Shown: positions 12,245 through 27,200, counted from the stretch's first letter. The stretch is 64,000 nucleotides of DNA from Pristionchus mayeri (GCA_036245805.1 BTRK01000006.1:21794365-21858364); one strand, 5' to 3'. Notes: a model not told the origin generated them from the sequence alone. Numbers and translations are program-made.

Positions 12245-15200
12245 ATGTCCTGGAATAAGAATCCGTTCGTGAAGACGAGGAAGAGAAGAAAGAGGTTTAG
12301 ATTTTAATATTTTTAGGGATCTTATTATGTTTCTTATTTAGGCTGATAATATACTATTTTGAGTGCGCACATTTTTGTTTGCTGTACAGAAACCAGTATC
12401 ATATTGCAGAAATAACAAGTCAGCGACTTCTCACGACACAGCGAAGACGGACGCAAGTACTGTAAGTTATTGCCCTCTCCATTACCCATTTCCATGCGCA
12501 CAATCTTCCAATGAGCGAGGGGATTGCGTGCGTATGATAGAGAGAGAGCTACCGTGGCTATTGGATGCATCTATTCTATCTGTTTTATATTTAGTATAAA
12601 CCAATGGAGGTTATCAGGGGATACATTGTTCATTTTGTGTTAAAGTTACCGGACGAGGACGAAACCCTGATCTGACCCTGATCTCGTCGCGTGTACGAGA
12701 GAGTATGCAAAAGTGAGAGAGCGCGGGATTACGCTGATCATTTCAGGCTTTCCCTTGAGGCTATTATTGATTTTTAGCATTTTTTGTATATTCATTCTCT
12801 ACTAATTCAGCCATCGGCTATTCGATGGAGGACAAAAAATAGGGGGTCAATTTCGTCCTCGTCCGGTAACTTTAATTATAGGGCATGATTCCATTGGCGT
12901 GCTTCAAGTGACGAAACCCCTATTCTGAACTCTGCATATTTCAGGTTCCTTCTACTCACCAGAATGCAAACGATGAGGGAGGAGTGATTGAGGAGAATGA
13001 GAAGAAGAGAAGAGGAACCGGAGTGGAAGTGGACGAGGAGAAGAAGAAGAAGATGGAGGGTGAGGAGGGGCTGCCCACGCCTAAGAAGAAGCGAGGAAAT
13101 CTGCAGGTATGCGCTTGCTATACATACATTTCTAAAATCGTGATGTTTTTTCGTGCGAACTTGTGATCCGACCAAAGGTTGAATGGGGAATTGTTGTATA
13201 GGAATTAGTAATAACCTTTTAGTAATAATTCCTATCACAGATTGTATGTATGTGACCCATCGCACTTCGTGCGCCCCGCCAAACGCGCCTACCGTAGTTA
13301 AGGTCGCATTCCCATAAATAGCGATTCAAATGGTGTTGACGCGCAGTATTTATACTCAGTCGTATTTATGCAATTGTTGCGTCGCCCAAAGTTGTCAGTT
13401 CTCTCTCGCTCTCGCACCCTAGCTGGTTGACGGCTTTTTTTGTTGTAGTATTTTCTCCTATTTAATTATTCGTGGATAAACGGTTCGTTTATCCGTCCTC
13501 TCCCGTCTACGTGGACACCAACAAGGGACAAGGACACAACACTGGCGTTCAGGATCTTCAAGGACTAAGCAAATTTCGTCACCTGACGTAATTCACGTGG
13601 AGTTTCGATTTGAGTAAGAGGATCGGTCCGCTGGTGACTGATCTGGACTCAAATCGACCGAGTAAAAAGGGCAGGAGGTTGATCGCTGATTAGCCTGTAC
13701 CCTAAACTCACAATTACTAGTAGGTAGTTGCTCACTGGAGTGACTTGTGCTAGTAATTGAACAGAGATTGTCCTCTGATCGTGGCTAATTGCTGCCCAAT
13801 TTTTGAATACGCAAACTCACAATGTCTGGAGATGAGGAAGTGTTGGACAACGGAGCCCTGACTGAACAAGTGACGGACATGAAAAAGCTGCTAGCCGTCA
13901 TGGGAAAGTTCATGATGGAACAACAACAAAAACAGAGCGAGAACCAGAAGGGAACGTCATCCGAGTTGTCGATCAATTCGATCAGTGCGATCGAGAACCG
14001 CATCATGGAATTCGAATACAGTCCAGAGGAGGGAGCCACATTCGAGAGATGGTGGGGCAGGCATGAAGACATCTTCACCATCGACCTCAAGGATTGGGAG
14101 GAGGTTAAGAAGATACGGCTCATGCTTCGCCACCTCCAACCAGCAGTGGAAAGGACTTTCATGGATTCCATCTATCCTGCCAAATGGAGTGAGATGAGTC
14201 TCACGGATGTGGTCGAGAAGCTGACGACACTCTTCGGCGACACGACGTCGAAATTCGATAGGAGAAGGATGATGTTCGATCTGAAGATGAGCAGGAACGG
14301 GATCGAGGATGTGAGAGTACTCGCAGCTCGTGTGAACAAGATCGTTGAGAGTGCCCAAGTCTCGAGCATCACTAGCGATGAGATGAAGTGCATGGTTTTC
14401 TTGCACGCGATGGATCTGTCGAGGTACGCAGACGTTCATCTCAAGATGCTGCAGACGGCTAAGAAGAAGGGCGAGGGGATCAAACTGGATGATCTCATCG
14501 ATGTGTTCAACGAGGTCTCTCCGCTGAAGAGAGAATCGAGCACGATTAGCTCTCCACCGATGGAGATCAATCATGTGAGCTGGAAGGATAGGTCCTCCAG
14601 AGACAAGTACGAGATGTCGTACGAGCGTGAGAAGTCGCGCGAACTAGGGAAAGGAGTGGACAAGTACGATAGGTCGTGCAAGCGCGAGACGGCGCGCGAT
14701 GGGCCCTCCAGAAATCGGAGCAGTGGATGTGACCGCTGCGGAGCCACGGATCACACTGAGCAAAGGTGCTACAGAAGGAAGATCAAGTGCTTCAATTGCA
14801 ACAGGAAGGGACACATCGCGAAGGAGTGTTCCGATGACGAAGATGAGGATAGAGACAGGAGGAGGAGCGTGGACACAGTCATCGTGGATGCAGAGAAGTC
14901 TGCATGCTACCGGCTCACGATGAAGCTCAACGGCTCTTCTGTCGCCATGGATGTGGATACCGGTTCAGACATCTCGTTCGTCTCTAAAGAAGTTTGGAGA
15001 TCAATCGGAGCGCCGGAATGTCTCCCTTCAGATTGTGAGGCCGTGTGTGCCAATGGAAAGCAGCTGGAGATCATTGGAAAGTTCATGTGTGAACTGGAAT
15101 ACGACGAAGTCGGTGTGCGTGCAGAGATGTACGTGGCAAGCACTGACCGAGTCATCGTTGGGAGAGATCTCATCGGAAGGCTGCACCTTCTCAAAGTGAG

Positions 15201-18200
15201 AAGCGACTCGATCGCTACAAGGATACCGATCGGTGATGAGAAGACGGCTCTCAACACGGAGTCAAACAAGAGTCACGAGAAGCGTCTCGTCAAGAAGGAG
15301 ACTGTGAATGAGGACGGCTCGCCACAATGACGGATGAGCGTCCAAGATTGAAATATCATCCGAGAATGATATCCCGACCACATGTGCTACGGTTCACCTC
15401 ACCTCGTACGTAATAAACGTAAAACGTAAGTTGAGGCATCCAAGCAAGGCTGGTTTGCCACCCCCGCGCCAATTCTGCGTTCAGTCTGTCCTGAGGTTAT
15501 CAGCTGGCACACAACCACTGCGCCACCTCCTTCCCCCGATTAGTGATTTTAAGATAGACGGAGTGTCCATCTTGAAGGGGAGGTGTTGTATAGGAATTAG
15601 TAATAACCTTTTAGTAATAATTCCTATCACAGATTGCATGTATGTGACCCATCGCACTTCGTGCGCCCCGCCAAACGCGCCTACTGTAGTTAAGGTCGCA
15701 TTCCCATAAATAGCCATTCAAATGGTGTTGACGCGCAGTATTTATACTTAGTCGTATTTATGCAATTGCTGCGTCGCCCAAAGTTGTCAGTTCTCTCTCG
15801 CTCTCGCACCCTAGCTGGTTGACGGCTTTTTTTGTTGTAGTATTTTCTCCTATTTAATTATTCGTGGATAAACGGTTCGTTTATCCGTCCTCTCCCGTCT
15901 ACGTGGACACCAACAAGGGACAAGGACACAACAGGAATCATTGTTTTCTCTTTCTTGCAATGTTGTCATGTACTAGCTGCTCCGGAACTTTCCTAGAAGC
16001 TTACCAAGCCCCGCCCTCTTGGCCCCACCCCCTTGGGGGCGTGGTATAGTACCTAGCTCTAAGCAATCGGCATCCGAGCCTAAACAGACTAAGCGCACCT
16101 CTAATTAACATTATTCTAAGCCTAAGCAGCCTAAGCCAGATTTTAAGCACGTTTATAACGAGAAGGGGGCGGAGGGGGCGGGGCTTGGTAGGCTTCTAGG
16201 AAAGTGCCGCTCCTCCTTCCAAAGGTGGATTCTTGCAGAGACTCGCATCTGACGATGATTCGATGGGAGGAGACGGATTGGAATCAGAGAGTGACACGGG
16301 AATGGAGGGGAATCGGAGAGAGGTAAGGAAGGAAAATGGACAATGGAAAGTAGGAAACTTTGCTCCTTTTGTTATTACCAATCCGCAACCTTAAAATATG
16401 ATCAGACCGATACGTTAAAGCAAATATTTCTTTCCTGTGTTCTCTTGTGTCTTTGGTGAGTGAGACAGAGGGCGTTTTGAGGTTTCACCCATCGAATGAT
16501 TCGATAACTTCACAATTTTATGATTTAGTATGAGTTTTTGGCACTTCTTCGGTTTCTGGCCACCCCCCCCCCCTCTCATTTCCCATCCCCGTTCATCATT
16601 GAGGGGTTGAGCGGCCGAAAATCAGGGAGGGATAGCGAGAAATTAGTTGGCTAGATGAGGGAAAAATGCAAAATTCTTTGTGTATTCTCTCTTGCTGATG
16701 ATGTATGATTGCAGGCCCCCACTCAGGTCTCCACATCGAATGACACGCGTCCCGTGCAGTCGACAAATCACATTCCCGTGCAGAGAGGACCACTCAGGGT
16801 CAGTTGTACCGCGGATGTTCACATCCTCCACCGAAAAGCTTTTGCTCTCACCAAGCAGAACTAATAGAGAGCGCTCTTCATGGCATAGAATCTTTCCAGG
16901 AGTTGCGTCTTGTGAAGAGGGAACCAATTGATGAAGATAAGAACGAGCACCCTCTTCTCTCGATCAGAAGAGATGGAATGAGAGATCAGATGGAAGAAGG
17001 GAAGGACGAAGAGCCCCATCCAGAGTTTGGAAGAAACAAAAGTGAGTGAGAATGAACGACCTAATTAACAAATTTGTGAGGAATAGCGTTGTCAAATTTA
17101 TTAATGAAATCCTTCCTATTTCCCCCCAGATTTTTCCCAGAATCTAAATATATAAATCTGCACTAGAAACGATGTAGGAAGATGTTTTTTCTCAGTTCTC
17201 GTCCTCTAGTTTCTTATCTAATCTTTTGTGCATATTTTTGCTAGGAATCGATACCTTTGGTTTGGGGAGCTGTAGACTTTTCAGGATCCCGTATTCTGAA
17301 CGAGCTGAAGACTGTGAAAGAGGAGGAGAGGGAAGAGATGAAGGAGGCTTCCTCATCTCAGCAGAAGAGAAGACTCACGGTATGACCCATGCTCGAAATA
17401 TGCATTCCGAAATACAGTGGAACAAATATTGGGGTGTCCGGAAAGTTCGTATAATGCTTCGGAAAAAAGTCAGTTCGCGATCAAATGCAGTGATTGCGTA
17501 ATCTGTTTGTCAACAATGTATTGCATCATTCTGACGTTGAGTAGTGAGAGGATTTAATCAGTCTCCTAGTTGCTACATTGATTCTTGTGATGGACTCCCA
17601 TCTCTACCTCCGAGCAGTTTTACTTCATTACTACCGTCTTGGCCGATCCGCGAAGGAGGCCCACTCTGCCCTGGCCCAGTCGGAAGGAGCTGACGCCCCC
17701 TCCATACCCTTCTGCTATAAGTGGTTCTCCCGCTTCAAGAAAGGGGAGTTTGGTCTCGATGATCAACCCCGCTCTAGACGCCCTCCCTCCCTCGATCAGC
17801 CTCTCGTTCTCCGCACACTGAAGCGCAAGCCCATGGCCAGTGTGCGTGAGTTGAAGAAGGATACTGGTACTCCCAGATCAACGGTGTCCGATATCCTCCA
17901 TCGATCTGGGAAGAAGCCGAAACTCCCACAAGTTATTCCCCATGACCTCCCCCCCGAACAGCTGAAAAATCGTGTTCAAGTCTGCCGGGAATTACTCCAT
18001 CGTAGATCCAATCTTCGATGGGTCAATTCCATCATCGCTACAGATGAGAAGTGGATCACGTACGATAACCCTGCGAGGAGACTGCAATGGATGGATGCAG
18101 ATGAGAAGCCCACGCCCGTCCCGAAGAAGGAAGAGCACGGAAAGTAGGAACTCCTCTGCTTCTTCTTCTCAGTGCTCGGTCCCATCTACTGGGAGATCCT

Positions 18201-21200
18201 CGCCCCTGAAACCAGCATCAATGCCGACCTCTTCTCTGAACAACTGGAAGATGTCGCGATCAGAGTCCCTCCCAGACTCCTGAACCAGGGCAAAATTCTT
18301 CTTCTGATGGACAATGCTCGCCCACATCGAGCGAAGATGACCCAGAAGAAAATGGACGAGCTGAAGATCGAGAGGATTCGCCATCCACCGTATTCCCCGG
18401 ATCTCTCCCCATGCGACTACCACTGCTTCCGCTCTCTCTCTGACTTCTGCAAACGAAAGAAGTTCAAGAATCGAGATGAAGTTGTGAGGGCTTTCGTGAA
18501 CTGGGCGGTCTCGAAGAAACCCGCATTCTGAAAGAGAGGAGACCCTGCCCAATCGCTGGAGGGAGGTAGTGAGAAAGAAGGGGGCATACATTGGTCACTG
18601 AGAATTGTAAAGCATTGAATAAAAAATAAAAACAAAAAATTATACGAACTTTCCGGACACCCCAATATAATGAGACATCGCGAATAAAATGAAGTGTTAA
18701 ATTTTTTTTAAAAATTATGATTATTTCGAATGAATCCCTTTGCAGATGGAGCTGAGATCAGTGAAGGAAGAAGTGATCGATGAGGAGAGAAGGGGAAGTG
18801 GAGTGGATGTGAGTAGTTGGAAGAGTTACTTGGTTGTTAGACGTCTTCTGACAGTGTCTGTACGAAAAAATCAAGTTATCTTTATGCTTATAATATTAAT
18901 TTGTAATGCTCAGGCGCAGCCTGTGATCGATGGAAAGGTCAAAGGGAAATCTCTGAATGTGAGTGACTCGAGAAGTACGATATTTGTGAAGATTGCATAA
19001 TCCGCTATGAGAGCCATACGTTTCTATTTTTCTACATCGAAAAAACGATGCAAACTTATCCGCGTTTGAGAGCTGCTGGTATCGAAAGATGATGTGCACT
19101 GCAGTTGTGCAGATTACGATAATTGGCATTGATTCTTTGCAGCCACTGGCTCGATCTCGACTCGAAATGGAAGCTGGAGGAATCCTCTACGCCTTCCCGA
19201 TGGGAGGATTCAGAGTTGCGAATAAAGTGAGTATCCATTCGTTGTTGATGGGGGATCAGAAGGAGAAGGTCAATGGACCCTACTTATCTAGAGCTTTATC
19301 TCAATTTATTGTAGGCACAGAAGAGAATGGTGGATCTGTTCCTGGATGAAGAGGTGCGCAGTTACTTCCGATTATTAATAATGATGTAAAAAGAAATAAT
19401 CTAAAATTCAAAGGAGTTCTTGCAGGTAGATGGGGGAGTGGCTCTCATCGATCCCGACCAGGACTACACTATCGACTCCATCCTCGCCATCGCTTCTGAT
19501 CAAGTGCTCGATTCTCAGAAGGAAGCAGTGAGTAAAGGGAATGAATTACTCGGGGGAATTAGCTGCACCCCACTAAAATAAGAACAGATTGGAATAGGGT
19601 TAGAAGAGCCTGCTGACTCGAGCATTTTTTTCGGTTTTTGATTTTCTCTGTTAGTAGATGAGATGATCAATGTTGTATCATTAAATCGCAATGCCCTTTC
19701 TTTAGAACAATGTAAAGGCAGTCCTCTAGGCGCCCACAAATACTCATTATTTTCAGGCTCTCGTCCAGTGGGCCGGTTTTAGATTTCCTTCGTGGGTCGA
19801 GCTGAGCACGATCAATCGGAGAGGAATCGCGGTCAGTTTCCATCCTCCTTCTCATTATTTGGAAATAGCTTCTTATAAATGATCTGGGCCTTCTGAGTTC
19901 CGCAGTGCATAACATGCATCTCACTTGTTTTTCTTCAGAAGCCCTTCTTGAGAATGTTTCTAGTACAACCAAAAAGATTACACGGTGAAATATGAATTTC
20001 AGAATTATGGACTAGGAATATCCGATGTGGCCTTCTTAATTATTATTCGACCTCCTTTTGTGCGGCTGTTCTTGCGTGCAATAGATAATGACTACTTTGC
20101 AGTTTTCTTCGTACGCGAGAAGAGAGAAGTTGCTAAGTTGCATTCTCGACCAAGTTCTACGGGAGGGGACGAATACGATGCAGAACCTCCGTCTGTGAGC
20201 AGCCCCTCTCTTTTGTTCACCGTTTTCTAGCTTGAGTCGAACAGTAATTAGTGAACCATTCGTCAGTCGATAATCTTCAGGAAGTATCCCAATGTCTGGC
20301 TGAGGCGTACTGAGAACTTCAATGACGACGTGAAACTCCCGGTGAGAATGAGGAAGGGCTCAGACTACTGTAGATATGATCTTGAAATGACAGTATGTAT
20401 AATTTTTTATTGTTTACTGGGTATTTAGTCATGCTTCAGGGAATCGTCTATCTCTCTGGTCTGTTCAAGAGGGAAAAACAGATCAACGACTTCAGGGATG
20501 CTCACATCGGAGAGTTCTCGGGTAATCCGCTCAATTGCTGATCTTTATGTTAGCGTAGTAACGAAAGAAGGATCAACGATATGAATGCATCAGTAAGATG
20601 TACTGAAACATCCACTCTAGATGACCACACGATGATCTTCGTCGACTGGACGTCCTTTGAGGGATCCTATATTCCCAATTTCGAAGTGAACATTTTTTGT
20701 ATTATTTTCCAAATATAATGTGAAATCTATTGGGGTGTCCGGAAAGTTCGTATAATGCTTCGGAAAAAAGTAAGTTCGCGATCAAATGCAGTGATTGCGT
20801 AATCTGTTTGTCAACAATGTATTGCATCATTCTGACGTTGAGTAGTGAGAGGATTTAATCAGTCTCCTAGTTGCTACATTGATTCTTGTGATGGACTCCC
20901 ATCTCTACCTCCGAGCAGTTTTACTTCATTACTACCGTCTTGGCCGATCCGTGAAGGAGGCCCACTCTGCCCTGGCCCAGTCGGAAGGAGCTGACGCCTC
21001 CTCCATACCCTTCTGCTATAAGTGGTTCTCCCGCTTCAAGAAAGGGGAGTTTGGTCTCGATGATCAACCCCGCTCTGGACGCCCTCCCTCCCTCGATCAG
21101 CCTCTCGTTCTCCGCACACTGAAGCGCAAGCCCATGGCCAGTGTGCGTGAGTTGAAGAAGGATACTGGTACTCCCAGATCAACGGTGTCCGATATCCTCC

Positions 21201-24200
21201 ATCGATCTGGGAAGAAGCCGAAACTCCCACAAGTTATTCCCCATGACCTCCCCCCCGAACAGCTGAAAAATCGTGTTCAAGTCTGCCGGGAATTACTCCA
21301 TCGTAGATCCAATCTTCGATGGGTCAATTCCATCATCGCTACAGATGAGAAGTGGATCACGTACGATAACCCTGCGAGGAGACTGCAATGGATGGATGCA
21401 GATGAGAAGCCCACGCCCGTCCCGAAGAAGGAAGAGCACGGAAAGAAGGAACTCCTCTGCTTCTTCTTCTCAGTGCTCGGTCCCATCTACTGGGAGATCC
21501 TCGCCCCTGAAACCAGCATCAATGCCGACCTCTTCTCTGAACAACTGGAAGATGTCGCGATCAGAGTCCCTCCCAGACTCCTGAACCAGGGCAAAATTCT
21601 TCTTCTGATGGACAATGCTCGCCCACATCGAGCGAAGATGACCCAGAAGAAAATGGACGAGCTGAAGATCGAGAGGATTCGCCATCCACCGTATTCCCCG
21701 GATCTCTCCCCATGCGACTACCACTGCTTCCGCTCTCTCTCTGACTTCTGCAAACGAAAGAAGTTCAAGAATCGAGATGAAGTTGTGAGGGCTTTCGTGA
21801 ACTGGGCGGTCTCGAAGAAACCCGTATTCTGGAAGAGAGGAATCGAGACCCTGCCCAATCGCTGGAGGGAGGTAGTGAGAAAGAAGGGGGCATACATTGG
21901 TCACTGAGAATTGTAAAGCATTGAATAAAAAATAAAAACAAAAAATTATACGAACTTTCCGGACACCCCAATATGTAAAAAAAGGCGAAATTCTTTCCTA
22001 ATCGATGTATTCTTTTTCAGTATCTCATCGAGTCAACGCTGTCGGAGAAGGCAGCTGAAGTAATGGAGGAACTTCAGTCGAATCCAATCGGGTAAGGGGG
22101 GGGGGGGGTTAGTGGCACAATGACACTGTCAGGGACAGTGACACTGACTGATAAAATAGGGATGGCATTATTCTATTGTGATGTCTAGACTTTGTATACT
22201 CTAGAACTATCAAGTTGGCCGGAAAGTCTTTGTCACTGGTTTTGTTTTTTCACTGCTCGTCGCAAATGCACTTTGGGGTTCTCTCGTTCCTTGTGAATAA
22301 CAATCAGTGAAAGGCCTTTATAGTAAACAACTCCCCACCGCATTCCCTTCAGCCAGGCTTTAGTAGAGCAACAATGTATGTCACTAGTACCATCAACTTC
22401 CGTCATTCTACAGTTTCACCTCTTCATATCCTATACAACGATGAAGGGTTCGGAGACCCTACGAAAGTATGTTTATGACACGCATGGCCCTCACTACAAC
22501 ACAGTCAGGATTTGGTTTCATCGCTTCGAATAAGGCGATATTTCTAATTTTCTTAATTTTTCGATTTTTCTTGTTTTTCGCGCTCATGTGGGTTCTACAG
22601 GGAGGGGATCCATAGATTCAAGGAACATTGGGCATATGTTGTCAATAATGATGGCTAGCATACTTGAACTCGTGTTATTGTTTCTTCAAATAAGATTTAA
22701 AAAAGTGACAAAGACTTTCCGGCCAACCTAATACAAAGACGATTGAGACCATGTCAAGTTTGTAAGGAAACAAACCTTACAAGGTTGAAATGCGAGTCAT
22801 CAAAAGGACGCATTATCTAGTCTTGGTATGTCGGATGGATGTGGAGATGGATAGTAAAAGAGGAACACGAAGGGCGGATTCATTTGAATCTACAGTAGTG
22901 GCCAAAATTATATCCCCTTGGTGTTTTTGAATCATAACTTTCCTCAAACTTATCCGATCCTCACCAAATTTCTAATATACTTATATTTTATTATTACCAA
23001 TAGAATCATCCATACGGTGGGTGTATCGAGGCAGTGTACGGTAGGTCACTGAGAAATCGATATTTCGCGCAAAATCGGGTTTTCCACTAAAATGCATTCC
23101 AAAAATCTATAAATAAATTTAACCAAATCTTAATTGGCAGGTTCGAAAGATAATCTTTCGGGCTTTCTTATGCACCTTCAGGGTGAACTGTTAACCTATT
23201 GTAGGGTTGCGGTAGGTCAATTAAAATACAGTACTTTTTAGTACACTTTTGGTTGTAACTTTAATTCTAAAAGAGCAATGGAGCTCAAATTTGTAGGATA
23301 ACATACGCTGGTGGTCCCTATTCACATGTGCAAGTTTGGACTTGATTAGCTTCGATTTCGCCAAAAAATGGTCATTTTCGACAACTTTTAAAAAAATCAA
23401 AAAATCATATCTATAAGGAAATGTGACCAAGTGGTGCCAAATTTCACAGATCTGTTCGGCATTCATTGTAGAATCTCCAAGTCAATTTCTGAGTGCGGGA
23501 AAAATTCTTCCCAGGACTTACAGCTCGTCGAAAGAGAACATGCCAAATGTGCCGATTTTGGCGAAATCGAAGCTAATCAAGTCCAATCTTGCACATGTGA
23601 ATAGGGACCACCAGCGTATGTTATCCTACAAATTTGAGCTCCATTGCTCTTTTAGAATTAAAGTTACAACCAAAAGTGTACTAAAAAGTACTGTATTTTA
23701 ATTGACCTACCGCAACCCTACAATAGGTTAACAGTTCACCCTGAAGGTGCATAAGAAAGCCCGAAAGATTATCTTTCGAACCTGCCAATTCAGATTTGGT
23801 TAAATTTATTTATAGATTTTTGGAATGCATTTTAGTGGAAAACCCGATTTTGCGCGAAATATCGATTTCTCAGTGACCTACCGTGCACTGCCACGATACA
23901 CCCACCGTATGGATGATTCTATTGGCAATAATAAAATATAAGTATATTCGAAATTTGGTGAGGATCGGATAAGTTTGAGGAAAGTAATGATTCAAAAACA
24001 CCATTGGGATAGAATTTTGGCCACTACTGTATTTGGACGTAGCTTTCATTTGCGGATTCTCGTCTCGGCTTAGTTGTTCTGTCCGTGATTAGTCCCTCTA
24101 TTGCAGGTGCAAGTGCGTGGGGCCGTGTGATCGGAGACGACCTTGCTGCGCCAACGTCAGTTTTCCCATTTGTGATACCATCTTTGGCGCCTAATTGTAC

Positions 24201-27200
24201 ATTAATAATTTTTAAAAAATTGAAGAAAAGCGAGAAGGCGTACACTACGAAGAAGACTGTGTCTTCATGTGCTAAGGTGAGTGTTAGCGTTCACTCGACG
24301 ACAGATCGTCCTTGTGTATTCTCTCACGACCCACCATACAATTTAATGATCAAAAAATATGTCTTGCGCTTTTTACGATAATTTGTAATGAATGTTTTCA
24401 CAGTCCGTCACTTCAACTGCCGCGAGGGATTCGATAGATTGTGAGTAGCACTTTTCGTGTTTCACTGGGATTGCTTTGGACTGACTATTAGAAAATCTGA
24501 TTGCATGATCCGATATTATTCTTCTGATCTTCCAGGCGTGGATCTGTATGAGTGCGGAGATGGATGTGCCTGTGACTCGAATGGATGTCAGCAGAGAGTA
24601 TTGCAGGTGAGGGAGAAGAGAAAGGAGGAAGGAGAGGGCAGGGCAGATGATGGAGATGAAGTGGATACATATTTCTGAAGTGAAAGACAAACGTCCAAAT
24701 ATTTTATGTCGAATTTTGAATGCTACAATTTCAGAAAATAAAATTAAACACCGATTGGACATTCTATTGCGAAGCAATAGAACGATAATTATGAATAATT
24801 TGGCTTTTGCATGGCCACTTTTCACTCTCTTTAGAGTGTCTGTCATAATATCCACCTCTGATCTCTTCAGAAGGGAATCACACTCACACTGGTGGTCTTC
24901 CGTTACCCTGGGAAGGGATGGACACTTCGAGCGGGCGAGGACATCAAGGAGGGATCTTTCGTTGTGGACTTCGTCGGAGAGGTGTATCTTTTGTTTATAC
25001 CATTTATATACGGCTAGGTGTATCTTTTGTTTATACCATTTATATTTATATTTTTTTCACATAGTGGGGGATGAATTTGACATTGTTCATTCAGTGTGAT
25101 CGTTGGTTGTGAATTTTCCAATATTTTTAATATCACGCCTCTCACGAGGTACAATCAGAAAAATCGAATTTGGGGTTTTAGCAGATCTAAGGGTAATCCA
25201 TGCCTCTGAATCCGATTCTGGGTCGTGCGGCAACCCATCTCGATCAGCTGCAGCAGCAGCATGCTGCAAACATTTGAGAATCTCACTTTCGACCTCCTGA
25301 AAATGGGTTCAAAATGAACTAATCGAGCTGAAATTTGGCCTGTATACATCACTTGTGCCGTTCTACTACTAACCTGATCGATTTTCCGGTAGATCAAACT
25401 ATGACCTCTCAGCAATTTTCGCTCCATAACTTTAACAGTTCGAAGCAGACTCAAACCAAACTTTTGCATCGTATAGAGAATTAAATTCTGCATCGACATT
25501 ATTTTTTTTCAGATTTTTCCCATTTGGTCAAGTTTGGTTTATGAGAGACTATCTGGTACGATTCACCATGCTTAAAGGTACTCGGAACGAGTTATTCTTT
25601 TCATTTCAGAGCTTATTTAAGTTTTGTGAATAATTATGAGATCAGTGGTCGACATTTCAAAAAAATTGGGACTTCTCTAATGGCGAAAATATGCATTTCG
25701 GTACACTTTGGCGACCCCAATGACCTAATTGGTTCACGCTTTTGGAACTGAAAATTTGACCCTAGGGGTAATTTTACATGCTGAATCGAATGCGCACAAT
25801 TTAAAAAACTCCCTCCCCCGGGAAATTTTTCAGGGCGGGAATTTTTAGACAAATTTTTGATTTCAAAGGCTCATAACTTTTTTCACAGATGAGCTAGCAT
25901 TTCACTTCCAACAGTAAAAATGCTTATCTCGTCGAGATCTTTCAGAATTACTATACATGTTAGGGGTTTGGATGAGCCGTTCAAAAAATTCAAAAACCGA
26001 CCGCCCAACTTCAGCGAAAAACTCGAAATGAGAAGTTCGAGATACGGCTTTCTAAGGTCGATTTTCGAACTCTACGTGAAAAGTTACCCCAAGGGACATC
26101 TTAAAATCAATACTTTATTTTTCGTTGTACGGCCTATGGTGAATCGTACCAGATAGCCTCTCATAAACCAAACTTGACCAAATGGGAAAAATCTAAAAAA
26201 AAATCATGTCGATGCATAATTTAATTCTCTATCCGATGCAAAAGTTTGGTTTGAGTCTGCTTCGAACTGTTAAAGTTATGGAGCGAAAACTGCTGAGAGG
26301 TCATAGTTTGATCTACCGGAAAATCGATCAGGTTAGTAATAGAACGGCATAAGTGATGTATACATGCCAAATTTCAGCTCGAATAGCTCATTTTGAATCC
26401 ATTTTCAGGAGGTCCAAAGTGAGATTCTCAAAAGTTTGCAGCATGCTGCTGCAGCAGCTGATCGAGATGGGTTGCCGCAGGCCTAATAATTGGATTCAGA
26501 GGCACGGATTACCCCTTGATCTTCTAAAACCTCAAATTCGATTTTTCTGATTGTACCATGAAACGGCAGATTTGTCCCGATTCTCTCGCGAGAGGCTTGA
26601 TATTATAATACTATTTTATTGGGTTTCTTATGGAATGCGAAACTGATATAACGATCGAAGACATTGACATAACGTTGTTCTATTTTTGTAGGGTTCTTTT
26701 GAATGTTTAAAAAAGTAGCACTCTTGAATTATACCTTGCAATAGATCTCATCTGATCCATCTCCTTCCGGCCTCACTTTTTCCCTTGCAGATTCTCACGA
26801 AGGGAGAGGCTGCGACGAGAGTCGACAAGAGATACCAGTACTCCTTCCAAGTGTGAGTAGGGGAGGGGGCAGGCATTCTCTACTTTCTCCATAATCTCTC
26901 GCCAGCCTCAAAGAGCGGTGAAGTTTATATAAAAAAGGTAAAGGTAAAGGCACATCCCGTCTTCTTTTATATAAGTAGAAACAAAAAAAACTCCGTTCAT
27001 CGCAAGACTGGTACCAATTTTGTCTAGTACATGAAATTGCCTAATCTGTGATCAAATATTTGCTTCATTTTCAGGAAGATGAAGGACGGTGCTTATCGCT
27101 CTCTCGTCATCGATGCCAGGGAGAAGGTACGGTAGGACTACTGTAGCGATCTAGAAAGATATTTTGTTATTCTATCGAGATAGTTTAGTTATTCTACTGT

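Larger units (their letters stand above)
13192..15933 (+). mobile_element. LTR retrotransposon, complete ends, Gag-protease only
   Basis: Two 350-bp LTRs (13192-13541 and 15584-15933) begin TGTTG and end CAACA. They are flanked by a perfect 5-bp target duplication GGAAT (13187-13191 and 15934-15938). TGG one base after the left LTR (13543) fits a tRNA primer-binding site, and GAAGGGGAGG just before the right LTR is a polypurine tract. The internal 2042 bp hold one open frame (Gag plus aspartic protease). No reverse transcriptase, RNase H or integrase is present, so the element must have moved with enzymes from a partner. The LTRs differ at only a handful of positions, indicating fairly recent insertion. 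Ty3/gypsy type is my best guess from the Gag style and 5-bp duplication. Confidence 0.95.

Noticed and set aside
23221..23701. Matching frames on opposite strands with identical C-termini
   Set aside because: They are the two inverted arms of the fold-back element, not genes.
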